Source of the DNA: Plasmodiophora brassicae
Taxonomy: Eukaryota > Endomyxa > Phytomyxea > Plasmodiophorida > Plasmodiophoridae
Direction of reading: 5' to 3'
Length of the DNA stretch: 64,000 nt
NCBI GenBank assembly: GCA_039704465.1
Contig: JASFAU010000006.1
Coordinates: forward strand, 372,001 to 436,000
Below, one piece after another: positions 1-8,738 of this stretch. The first letter of the stretch is position 1. Each line of letters begins with the position of its first letter. Position numbers and translations under genes: made by a program. The notes under the pieces were generated by a model, which was given only the letters and a program-made list of their open reading frames with translations, was not told the origin of the DNA and searched no databases.

Positions 1-35
1 CACACAGCTATCAGCGACCAGGGCGGCGCCCAGCA

Positions 36-2391
36 TTACGAGCAACCGTCCACCTTGCTGAAGATGCGCCCCCCGTTCACAACGGAGATGCACTGGTGGA
101 ACGCGTCGAACTCGTACCCGTAATACGCGAAGAACGAACGCAGGCAGGTGCCCGTCGACACCGAGCACGCCTCGCCGTTCACCTGACGACGCGAGTCAGT
201 GGCCGCGCCGAACCCGACGGCCGACGACGCGCGGTACCTGCAGGTGCGATCTGACGAGCACGTACAGGAGGAACGACCCGACGCCGCCGTAGAACGGCGT
301 GCCCAGCCCGTGCATGTACAGGTAGTACTTCAGGTACATGACGAGCGGTGCGAACATACGGTGCCGTCGGCTGGACGCCAGGACGAACGCCCGCGATTCG
401 GCGACGAACGGCGCGTTCCAGGCGACGTCCACCGATAACGTCGTGCCCGTCAGCGTCATCTTCACGACGGGCGTCGACGCTCGCGCGATGTGAACAACGT
501 CGCAGAACGCTGGATCCCGTTTCAGGTGCTCGAACAGGCGCACCAGGCCGGCGCCGGTGTCGGACACGTTGGCAACGACGACATCAACGTCGCTGATGGG
601 CGCGGCCAGGTGCAGACCGGCCGGTGCCGACCCAACCTCCAGAACGACGGCCATCGGGAACATCGTCTTAACAGCACTGGTCACTCGATGGAGCGCCCAC
701 TGTCGATACCTGGCGTCGTACTCTCGAGCGACCTTCGCCGCCGCGATGAAATCGTCCAGGTCGACGGCCAGCTGCAAATCCTGCGATCGTCGCTGGGCGC
801 TGATGATGCCAGTTGCCTCCGGGGTCGCCACCTGGCCTTGTAGGTGCCACAGGGAAACCACTGACCTGCTGCGGCTCAGAGGGCGTACGTTCCGGGTCCC
901 CAGGACACCAGCCTCGTTGACGACGTCGTCATGGTTGACGCGCGACGACTGTGGATCATCCGCTTCGGTTGATGGTACATCGTTCGCGACGGTGACGTTC
1001 CTGGCGGTTGATCTTGGCGTGCTGGATGGTATGGCGCTGCTGATACTGGCGACATCATCGTCAGTATCGTCACATGTGGCAGGCACTGGAATGTCGGGCA
1101 GCATCGCGCGTGTCGTGGGCGACCCCCCAGCGTCCTGTTGTGTCGCGCCGACCAGCACTGCTTCGGCCGACGACTCAGCGGCAGGTTGCGCATACGGTTG
1201 GTGCTCGTGGTCGAGAGCGTCGCAGACGCTGTCCGCCAGGGCGCCTGACGGTTCATCAGCAGCAACTGTAGAGGGTCCATCGCCCTGATCGACATTGGGA
1301 GCGCCCGATCGCTGCCTTCTCATCTTCTTTTTCTTCTTCTTCCGTGCACACTTCCCTTTGTTCGCCTGGGCTGTCGCCCGATGGTCGGCAATCAGGTCGT
1401 CGATAATGGAATCGGTCAAGATACGATGGACCTGTTCAAGTTTGACGCGCGCTTCCAGCAGGCGCGTCCGGGCGACCCCGATGGTTTCAAAAGCCAAACG
1501 GCAACTCAGATCGACAGCTTCGCCGTCGCTGCCGATGGCGGTAGCCAGTTCCTGAAAGGACTGGCCCACGGCTGCATGCCTTTTCGGCACTGCCTTGACG
1601 GCCAGCTTGCCATACGAGAAGCATGCCGCGAGGTTCGCGACAATGAAGTCGTTTCGAGCCGCGATCGCGTCAAGAAGGCCCACGCCGATATCGACTTGGA
1701 CGCGCAGCCGCTCGGCAGCGCCGGCGATGACATTCGCAGGAGCATCGGTACGGTTCCAGAAGTGCAAGGCGGGCGCATCGACGAACCTTTCATCGCGTGC
1801 ACGAGCTGTCGCTACAGGCAACACCTTAATCAGCTGCGGCAGAGGTGCAATCTGGTCCAGAGCAGCACGCCGCTCGCGGTCCTTCCTGTTGCCGGTCGAC
1901 CTTGATTGAATCTGCTGCACGGCGACTTCAATGACGGCCGAAGCGCCCAGGATCCTCCGATAGATCACAGCAAGGCTGCTTGACGCGCGGGCAACAATAG
2001 GATATAATTCACGGGTACGGCTGAACCTGCTGGACAAGCTGGGCAGATCGGCAACGGGAAACCTGGTGAGCGCCGCGATATCCGCCAAAGACCTGTCCGA
2101 TTCAACATGCGCCAGCAGCATCTCACCCTCACAGACCAGGATCCTGGCCTCCTCCAGCAGCATTATGGCATCCCGTGCGACGGCCGATGCCGCCTTGGGC
2201 TGTCTGGAGATAGCAGTTGCCGCTGTCGATCCCGCGCTGACCGGAGGACGATAACTGTTAGCAACGCGGACGAGTAACCGTTGAGAGCGTGACGATTTGT
2301 ACCCCTCCGATGGATGACTGCTACCGACTTGTACGAAGAGTTGTAGGGCCGCGGGCAGCAGGGCGACCAGTAGGGCGACATCGTACAGCAT
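36..2391 (-). CDS. TRF4/PAPD5-like non-canonical poly(A) polymerase
   Basis: Predicted nucleotidyltransferase that adds short A-tails to nuclear RNAs, as TRF4/5 enzymes of TRAMP complexes do. The catalytic block is in the last 210 residues: GSAPAGL followed by SDVDVVV (two of the catalytic Asp), VKMT and SVDVAWN (third Asp), and a helix GGVGSFLLYVLV typical of TRF4 enzymes. A 55-nt intron (183-237, CTGAC near its 3' end) joins an exon encoding GTCLRSFFAYYGYEFD, the start of the PAP-associated domain. That exon reaches a stop at 36-38, but GT at the preceding AAG codon could start another intron, so the gene may run off the window. About 520 residues precede the catalytic part: a hydrophobic start, low-complexity sequence and a run of seven lysines that may act as a nuclear signal. 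The true start is uncertain; the hydrophobic first 20 residues are odd for a nuclear enzyme. Confident for family, less for ends. Confidence 0.8.
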
Positions 2392-3272
2392 GGACTTCGC
2401 AGGTGGATGGACAGGCTGAGCGGTTCAGGTTTGCCAGCGGGGCGGCCGCGGCGCTGCGCAGTGCGCGAAAGTGCGAAACCAAAGAGCGCCTTGCCGCGAA
2501 TGACGGAACCTGAGTGTTGGTGAGGCGCTGTTCAGTGCCGAGGTGGACTGCAAATTCGAACTTCGAAGGCAGTAGTAACTCACCGAGCCGGCGCGAGCAT
2601 GTTTCTGACGGCCGGTACACCTGATCCGGTATTGTTCCGGAAGGTGACAACTGAGCCGCCGTCGTCGGCACACTCGATGACATACGGTGAGGTGGTTGCG
2701 TTGCAGGGGACTTTCTCGTCATGATCGAGACCGCTTTGCGGAGACGCTGCTGTCGAAGGTCGTCATCAAGCGCCGCAGCTTCCGCAAAGGCGCAGCGTCT
2801 AATGGCAGGCCACCTCGTCGTTCGGCGTCCGCTAACTGAAGACGTGGTTACACGGCCTCGGGACCAGCAGAACAAGGTCCCAGATGGACGACGGTTCGGT
2901 GGCACGTCGGGGTGCTCCAAGGTGCAATGCTGAATGGACGGTTGCGGAAGCTGCCAATCACGTCGAGTTTGGTCACTGTACCGCTCCTGTGTAGCCTACA
3001 GCACCACCGCCGATAGGTTGTCCAGGTTGTTCCGCAAGACACAGGTCCACACTAAGGTCCATGCCACCAACCTGTGGTCAGCACCGATCTTCATCGGCCA
3101 CCGCCGTCAAATGAGCAACTTGTCGATTATGGTTCTTCATCAGTGCGCCTAGGCCGCGTGTCCATGTTTACTAGCCCCAACGTAAATCTTGGGTCTGATG
3201 CGGTGCTCCTTGTCCTAGGCGGAACTGGACGAAACCAACGTCCAGACCCGTATCAAATAGAAGGTGTCTGTA
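2392..3272. other. Intergenic stretch, no supported gene
   Basis: About 880 bp between the poly(A) polymerase start and the SFT2 stop. Open frames occur on both strands (up to 199 codons on the minus strand, overlapping the 5' end of the polymerase gene), but none shows a recognisable domain or convincing composition. It may hold the 5' exon(s) or promoter of the polymerase gene. I see no repeat or RNA gene. Confidence 0.4.
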
Positions 3273-4004
3273 CTAAATCGGGAGTAATGAACGGCCACGA
3301 TTGAACAGCGACCCAACCAAGCTGAAATTGCCAAATGGGAGATACGTCAGAATGTAGCTCACCAAAGCGATGATCTGGATGACGATCAAAGGCAGCAGTA
3401 TATAGAAATAGGGATATTGGAACCTGAGATTGGCGTGAGACAATGATGGTAGACAAAGCGACTCTTCTGTTTCATAGCATACGCAGAGAATAGCGTTCCA
3501 AACATGGATCCAATCCAAAGGGATGATGAGGCCAGCCGTCCTTTCGACGTAATATTCTCCCATTGCTTCTGCGGCCCGGTCAGAAAGATGGTACTAAACG
3601 TCAGCGTTAGTTTTGGATATCAGGCCAGCGAAACCTCTCGTCTACCTGAAGAACAGTAGAAAGTTGCCCAGACTGTATGAAAGCGCGAACTTCGTCGTTT
3701 GCCCAAGGACCAGTCCAAACACGTAAAACGATGACATGAACAGGAAGAATATTCCGCCAACGAATGTTAAACCGAATGCCATCATTCTCTGGCATTGTTG
3801 TCAGTCCTGTCGCCTGATCGACAGCACCACAATCTGGTGCACACGTACCTGGGAGAACGACATCTGGAACGAATCGGCAACCGACGCGAACACGCCAGAA
3901 CCCGCGCCCGGCGCCTGCAGCGGTTGCGCCTCGGCGATCGACCCGGATAGGTCATTGGTCCGGCCGCTGAACTCGGCGAATGCCTTCTGGAACTCCAACG
4001 CCAT
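3273..4004 (-). CDS. SFT2-like vesicle transport membrane protein
   Basis: Small four-helix Golgi membrane protein of the SFT2/Got1 group, which helps retrograde vesicles fuse with the Golgi. Four exons on the minus strand: 4004-3849, 3788-3646, 3593-3483 and 3423-3273, with introns of 60, 52 and 59 nt, giving 186 residues, the normal family size. Family signatures are RMMAFGLTFVGGIFFLFMSS, KFALSYSLGN, TIFLTGPQKQ and YLPFGNFSLVGSLF. The start ATG at 4004 is preferred because the extended upstream frame adds 29 low-complexity residues that the family lacks. A second, broken copy lies at 6440-6868. Together with the CmcJ fragment just upstream, this shows the gene belongs to an old tandem duplication in which this copy stayed intact. 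Confidence 0.85.
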
Positions 4005-4145
4005 CACAGGCCGCTGCCGCCGACGACAGCGTGGCCACCAGTGACGCTCTAAATTTATGCGCTGCTGCGTTCCCGGGTCTGAGTCTGACACTCAACTGGT
4101 GTTGCAAACGGACGACGTCAAAGTTGATTGAATAAACCCCACTTG

Positions 4146-4290
4146 ACTGTGCGCAACCAGTACTTCAACGGTGGTGTCCCGGGCAGTGGTCGGGACGAGT
4201 GGTCGAGCATATTAACGACGCGAACCATTCTGCTTTTCTGGGTATCGAAATCAAGCACTCCCATTCCACGTCGTACCCCTCAATGTGATG
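4146..4290 (-). pseudogene. 3' end remnant of a CmcJ-like gene copy
   Basis: This stretch resembles the 3' end of the intact oxygenase gene at 6987-8270 (compare 4178-4260 with 7010-7095, including a shared CCCGGGCAG block and a GGGTATCGA block). Its frames are broken. It directly follows the intact SFT2 gene, as the full oxygenase gene follows the SFT2 pseudogene at 6.4-7 kb. It is cut off by the copia fragment that begins near 4300. Similarity was judged by eye, so the limits are approximate. Confidence 0.55.
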
Positions 4291-4303
4291 TCGATTGCGC
4301 CAA

Positions 4304-5189
4304 TCAACATTGTTTTTCGGCCCGACCATTTGGTTCGGGCGTATACTCGATGGATGTTCGATGCTCAATGCCCATATGGCGATAGAGAAGGCTATACGCA
4401 GGCCTCGGACATGTACTTGCCGCCGTTGTCGGTCTGCAGGATTTCGATGTCAGATTTGGACATGCGTCGTATCCACGCCTGGTACTACTGTATAACTTGA
4501 AGCGTATCGGATTTGTAGCGCAGCAAGAACAGCTTGAGCAGTCGCGAGTGATCGTCCAGGAATACGCATCGGTATCCGCATCCGCCGATGCCTGTGACGG
4601 GGTCCCCATTGTCCTGAGAGATCGCTGTGCACGAGTTCGCCTACCGGTGGGTCGCGCGGGAAGAGCTTCGCGGGAAAGAGGCGCGCGTCTCCTTCGTCAG
4701 GAGACTCGGGACGCAGCGTCCCGGATGAGGATTGTCAGTATCGACGTCGATGATGTGCATGCCTGTGGAGCGCTTGCGAAGGCGTTGGAGGCGGCGTTGG
4801 CCGATGTGGCCAAGTCTGGAAGACTTTGAGTCGTTGGTTGCTTGCACATTGACATTTCGCTGTGTGATCCGGTACAGGTTGTCGGTGCCGAGTCGGGCGG
4901 TTGAAGCGACGCTGCCTCTTTGAGGCGTCCAGCCATCAGCCTTGAAGATAGTGGCCTTGCCGTCAGTGAATAGGATTTTGTACCCTGATCGACCAAGCTT
5001 CCCCACTGATATTAGTGCTTCAGCCAGGTCGGGGACATGTAGGACCTTCAGCGACATTGCAGATTTCTCGAGGGAGGTGTCGCCGTGGCCGGTCGTGCTG
5101 ATTCTGTGTTCGTCACCGAGCGCGATGTCAGGCCTCGCCGATGCGACGTAGTTCGCAATGTGATTCCAGTTCGGAGTCATTGTGGCCAA
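4304..5189 (-). pseudogene. Copia pol fragment: pre-integrase and integrase, broken
   Basis: From 5189 to about 4780 the frame encodes the spacer after the protease and the GAG-pre-integrase region (LHVPDLAEALISVGKLGRSG, then GTDNLYRITQ). Further on, pieces of the integrase core appear in different frames: FLDDHSRLLKLFLL (first Asp), ILQTDNGGKYMSE (second Asp) and YTPEPNGRAEK (Glu). A TAG interrupts the segment between the two Asp motifs, and a frame change is needed before the Glu motif. The catalytic triad can still be recognised but no full integrase can be made. No reverse transcriptase follows. Confidence 0.7.
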
Positions 5190-6283
5190 GCAGGCGCTGT
5201 CCAGCAGTCCGGCGTCAGGGGCGTCGATGGATGTATCGATGCCATCGCGCGTAGTACAGCGTTACGCTCGTACTCGGAACCGTGTTCTGTATTGGGCGTG
5301 AGCTGCTTGTGCCTGTTGCACTCTGCGTCCTTGTGACCGGCCTTGAAGGGGTGCACAAGGCAGGTCTTCAGGGGATCGACCTCGATGTATACCTTGCCGT
5401 CCTGCTTGATCGGTGTCTGACGAGTTGTGTTGCGCTGTGTTGTCGTCAACGACCGCGCTGCAAGCTCAGCTTTGTACTCGACCGTCTCTAGCCTGGCCTC
5501 CTCCTGGACGAGAAGTGACCTGATTTGGTCGACGGTGACAGGCTCGTCGACAGAGCGGTTATGTATGGTGTGAGCGACGTCAGCAAATTCAGGGCGTACC
5601 CGTAAAGCAACGATGATGGCGATCAGGGTCTCGGAAAGGTCGCCCACTGATACGGGACAGACGGATCGGAATCGTCGGACAGCCTCCCGCGCGCGGTTGA
5701 CGAATGCCATTGCTTTCTCGCTCGGCTCTTGCCTGATGTCGAGAATCCCCGTCAACGCGCTTATGATGGGAGCGTACGACGACGGGTTGAACGCCGCGAG
5801 CAATGCCCTCCAGCATTCAGCTGCGCTCTGACATGAACTGAACCCTGCTGCGGTCGCCGCGGACTCGCTCACCATGTCCAATTCCAGCACCGACCTTGCA
5901 TCGACGTCTTGCTCCTCTGTTACGCTGTCGGGGACTTGTTTCAGCGGGTTGCCGTCCTTGTCGATTCCCACTGCCTCGGCGAGCCGTTGCTGGCGCAGAT
6001 AAAGCGCGGCTCGGCGCGCCCAGGCAAGAAACGTGTCGGCCTTGCCGTCGAACCTGGGCGGGGTGCGGGCTGTGGAGAGGCGCACTCTGGACCCTTGCCT
6101 TGCTGAAGGGGCCGATGACGAACTCGTCGCTGCCGCTTCGTTCTCTGCGCGAAGGCGCCGGTACTCCCTGAGCAGTCGTTGTCGGTTCTCTTCCTCGATC
6201 GCGACTGCGATTTGTACCACCGACATGTTCTCGATATCGTCCTCCACCTTGACCTCACTACCTGCAGTCTTGTATCGCGCCAT
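5177..6283 (-). CDS. Copia-like Gag protein
   Basis: Nucleocapsid-type protein of the copia remnant, 368 residues from the Met at 6283. The frame is open to 6457, but the first part there reads through the tail of the SFT2 pseudogene. Gag-like features are a central block containing PPRFDGKADTFLAWARRA and CWRALLAAFNPSSYAPI, the usual copia gag 'W..L...F' pattern. A C-terminal segment holds only scattered Cys and His (CLVHPFKAGHKDAEC), a degenerate zinc knuckle. The frame is uninterrupted, unlike pol, so the insertion may be fairly young or the gag retained by chance. No promoter or LTR is visible. Confidence 0.65.
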   Translation of the reverse strand: MARYKTAGSEVKVEDDIENMSVVQIAVAIEEENRQRLLREYRRLRAENEAAATSSSSAPSARQGSRVRLSTARTPPRFDGKADTFLAWARRAALYLRQQRLAEAVGIDKDGNPLKQVPDSVTEEQDVDARSVLELDMVSESAATAAGFSSCQSAAECWRALLAAFNPSSYAPIISALTGILDIRQEPSEKAMAFVNRAREAVRRFRSVCPVSVGDLSETLIAIIVALRVRPEFADVAHTIHNRSVDEPVTVDQIRSLLVQEEARLETVEYKAELAARSLTTTQRNTTRQTPIKQDGKVYIEVDPLKTCLVHPFKAGHKDAECNRHKQLTPNTEHGSEYERNAVLRAMASIHPSTPLTPDCWTAPAWPQ

Positions 6284-6439
6284 CGCAGGCGCGATGACGC
6301 CTCGAGCGATGCGCCTCGAGCGCCCACCGACTGTTTGATTGCGCGGGCTGTCGAGCGGGTGACTTGGCATGCCGTGGACGTTACCGTGCCGCCGCGTGTG
6401 GCGACCAGCGTCGAGACCTGTATCGGATAGACCGTGCCT

Positions 6440-6868
6440 GTACAAATCGGGATTCATGAACGGCCGCGGTTGAACAGCGATCCAATCAAGGTGAAATTAC
6501 AAAGGGAAGATACGTCAGAATGTAGCTCACCAGAGCGGGCGTGAGACATTTGTTGTAGACAAAGCGTATCTTGTGTTCGCATCGAGTAGCGTTCCAATCA
6601 TGACATGAACAGGAAGAATGTTCCGCTGACGAACGTTAATAAACCGAATCCCATCATTCTCCAGTATTGAAGTCAGTCCTGTCACATGGTCGACAGCACG
6701 ACAATCTGGTGCCCACGTACCTGGGAGAACGACACCTGGAACGAATCGGGAACCAGTACCCGCGCCCAGCGCCTGCAGCGGCTTTGCCTCGGTGATCCAG
6801 CCGGGCAGCTCATTGGCCCGGCCGCTGAACTCGGCGAATGCCTTCTGGAGCTCCAACCCCAACGCCAT
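6440..6868 (-). pseudogene. SFT2 pseudogene (second copy)
   Basis: Homologous to the intact SFT2 gene at 3273-4004 over exon 1, intron 1, the start of exon 2 and the last exon. The copy begins like the intact protein (MALGLELQKAFAEFSG) but has small indels in exon 1. An internal deletion removes most of exons 2 to 4, and another removes the last transmembrane segment. The 3' tail (near 6440-6540) retains about 85 bp matching 3275-3360. It lies next to the intact CmcJ-like gene, so the duplicated pair kept complementary genes. Confidence 0.75.
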
Positions 6869-6986
6869 CACAGGCCGCTGCCGCATACGACGTCGTGGCC
6901 ACCACTCGCGAGTGACGGGTCTGACACTCATAAGGTGGGTACCGGTCGACGAAAAGGTTTATTGAAAAAGCATGGGCTGCTTGGAA

Positions 6987-8270
6987 TCAGATCATGTGCA
7001 ACGGTGATGTCCCCGGGCAGTTGACGGGATAGCCCAAGTCGGTGAGGAATTTAGAGGCGCGACCAAACATTGTTTTCAGGGTATCGACATCAATTCCTTG
7101 CGATGCACGAACGGCACTGCCATAGTACTGGATTAACGTGATGAGGGATGCGACTCTCAACATTGGTTCCGTCCAGCATGGTTGTCGAGGCGACGACCGC
7201 TTCGCAAGGCCCATTTTGGGCTTCATAATGAGAACGCGAATCTCCACAGACTTGCGCGTGTCAGATCCAATTGGAATCGAAGAATGTGGGGTTCGCCTTG
7301 AATCGAACACGAACGCCTGTCCGAACTTCATCCCCTTCTTCCAGTACCACTTATTGTTTCCGGAACAGCCCTCCGTTGGACACACGACTTGAGACTCTAG
7401 AACGCTCCTGCAGCCGCCAATCATGCACTTTTCGGCTTGTCCAGCAACCAGCGATCCGGTTGACATCAACGCGAGCGGATGTGAACGAACGACATCTACG
7501 ATCGGCGCCCAAACGTTGATCGTCTGCACCAGCTCCAGGATCTCATCGGCTCTCTCGACGTTTCCACTGCCGTACTTCTTGTCGTGGCGCTTGAAGATGG
7601 GCGATGTCGCCAGGCGGAACTGGAAGAAATCCTGCAGTTCGGGCGCCTCGGTCAGCAGCGATTGAAGCGTAGCGTTTAGGCGGTAATCCATGTGCACCAG
7701 GTTGAGAGGCGGGGCGTCCGCCTCATGTTTTGGGACACTTGTACGAGGGGCGGCTTGGGTGGCAACTGCGATCCAGTCGGTCCTAAGTGTGTTCTTGAGT
7801 TCCGCTTGGATGGAATTCTGCACCGCCATCCCCAGTTGGATGAGTTGAGCAGGTGTGACGGTATCACTTGTCTTGACCGCGTCCATGGTCGGCATCACGC
7901 TATCAGGAAGATTGATGAAACTGAAACCGCGATCGTAGTTCGATTCGAAACTGGTAAGAATGGGAGCGGTTTCCGGTTGGCCCAGGTCTTGTAGGATGAC
8001 GGGGACGGGTTCGAATCTGCCCTTCGTGTAGCATTTCACGTAAGGGATGTTACTTTTCGCCATGAAGCGAACACTGCCATACGGCACTTCGCCGAACGTA
8101 TACGGCGCCACAGGACAGGCCGTGTCCGACAAATCGTGACCGCTTTCATGCGAAGGTGGGCAGACCCCGTGATGCACCGACGTGTCATGTTCACGTTGAC
8201 GATCGGGCATGGCCTTGATGCCACTGGCTACCACTGAACTCAGAAGGAGAAGAACACCGCTCCAGACCAT
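6987..8270 (-). CDS. Secreted CmcJ/AsaB-like 2-oxoglutarate/Fe(II) oxygenase-family protein
   Basis: A 427-residue single-exon protein. The Met at 8270 is chosen because it opens a clear signal peptide (MVWSGVLLLLSSVVASG); the open frame reaches 8351. The body matches the CmcJ / AsaB / GA4-desaturase-like family: an N-terminal block with VRFMAKSNIPYVKCY, a VHMDYR motif (His and Asp in metal-ligand position), NVWAPIVDVVRSHPLALM, a WYWKKGMKFGQAFVFDS block, TPHSS (second His) and KSVEIRVLI (Arg for the co-substrate). Members oxidise small secondary metabolites, so the substrate here cannot be guessed. A secretory signal is unusual for a family that is normally cytosolic. Three extra Cys pairs near CMIGGCRSVLESQVVC suggest disulfides. 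It overlaps no neighbour; upstream DNA to 8738 is empty. Confidence 0.75.
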   Translation of the reverse strand: MVWSGVLLLLSSVVASGIKAMPDRQREHDTSVHHGVCPPSHESGHDLSDTACPVAPYTFGEVPYGSVRFMAKSNIPYVKCYTKGRFEPVPVILQDLGQPETAPILTSFESNYDRGFSFINLPDSVMPTMDAVKTSDTVTPAQLIQLGMAVQNSIQAELKNTLRTDWIAVATQAAPRTSVPKHEADAPPLNLVHMDYRLNATLQSLLTEAPELQDFFQFRLATSPIFKRHDKKYGSGNVERADEILELVQTINVWAPIVDVVRSHPLALMSTGSLVAGQAEKCMIGGCRSVLESQVVCPTEGCSGNNKWYWKKGMKFGQAFVFDSRRTPHSSIPIGSDTRKSVEIRVLIMKPKMGLAKRSSPRQPCWTEPMLRVASLITLIQYYGSAVRASQGIDVDTLKTMFGRASKFLTDLGYPVNCPGTSPLHMI

Positions 8271-8738
8271 CGCGAGGCAGTCCCCAACAGTCAGGCACGT
8301 GTTCGGTCTTGAGAGGCAGACTTGCAATATTCCGGTGGGATGTCGCAACACGAATTAGGTCTGACACTCCAGGTCTTGTCCCGGGGTGTGTGGCGCAGTC
8401 CACAAACCGTTCTGCAGCCTGCAGGTCAACATCGAAGTGCGCGGAGTTGTCCCGGACTGCGTCAGTTTGCGCCGCGCACTATTCTTGGAGACCCCGTGCT
8501 CTGCTGCCTCTGCACTGCAAACGCCGTACTCGCAACTGGACACTGACTCTGGCAACGTAGAAGGAGCGCTGTGCGATCGCATTGTCGCCAGCTCACGTTC
8601 TCCAGCGTAGAGAGCCGACGCCCGGACACTTTGTGTCAGTGTATTTTCTGTCGTACTTGTTTTGCCGGCGACTCCAACTCCCGGAGCCATGTGTCTAGCT
8701 ATATAACCTTCGAGATAATATATTGATTGGGACATATG
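8271..8738. other. Intergenic stretch, no supported gene
   Basis: About 470 bp between the oxygenase start and the LIM-kinase stop. Short open frames are present in several phases without a domain. A TATA-like ATATAACC and ATAATATATTG lie at 8700-8725, next to the kinase stop. Nothing else is recognised. Confidence 0.4.

Larger units (their letters stand above)
4300..6430 (-). mobile_element. Decayed Ty1/copia-type retrotransposon (gag plus partial pol)
   Basis: Minus-strand remnant with the copia order gag, protease/pre-integrase, integrase. The reverse transcriptase and RNase H that should follow integrase are missing, and I could not find long terminal repeats, so this is a truncated copy. 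The gag frame is intact; pol carries at least one in-frame stop and frameshifts. The element sits between two halves of an SFT2/CmcJ tandem duplication and ends inside the CmcJ remnant. Its 5' edge merges with the SFT2 pseudogene near 6430. It is probably immobile. Confidence 0.75.

Noticed and set aside
2321..2920. 199-codon minus-strand frame upstream of the poly(A) polymerase
   Set aside because: No domain, overlaps the polymerase start in another phase, Arg/Ser/Pro-rich composition typical of chance frames here.
4300..6430. A complete active copia element
   Set aside because: Reverse transcriptase, RNase H and LTRs are missing and pol has a stop and frameshifts.
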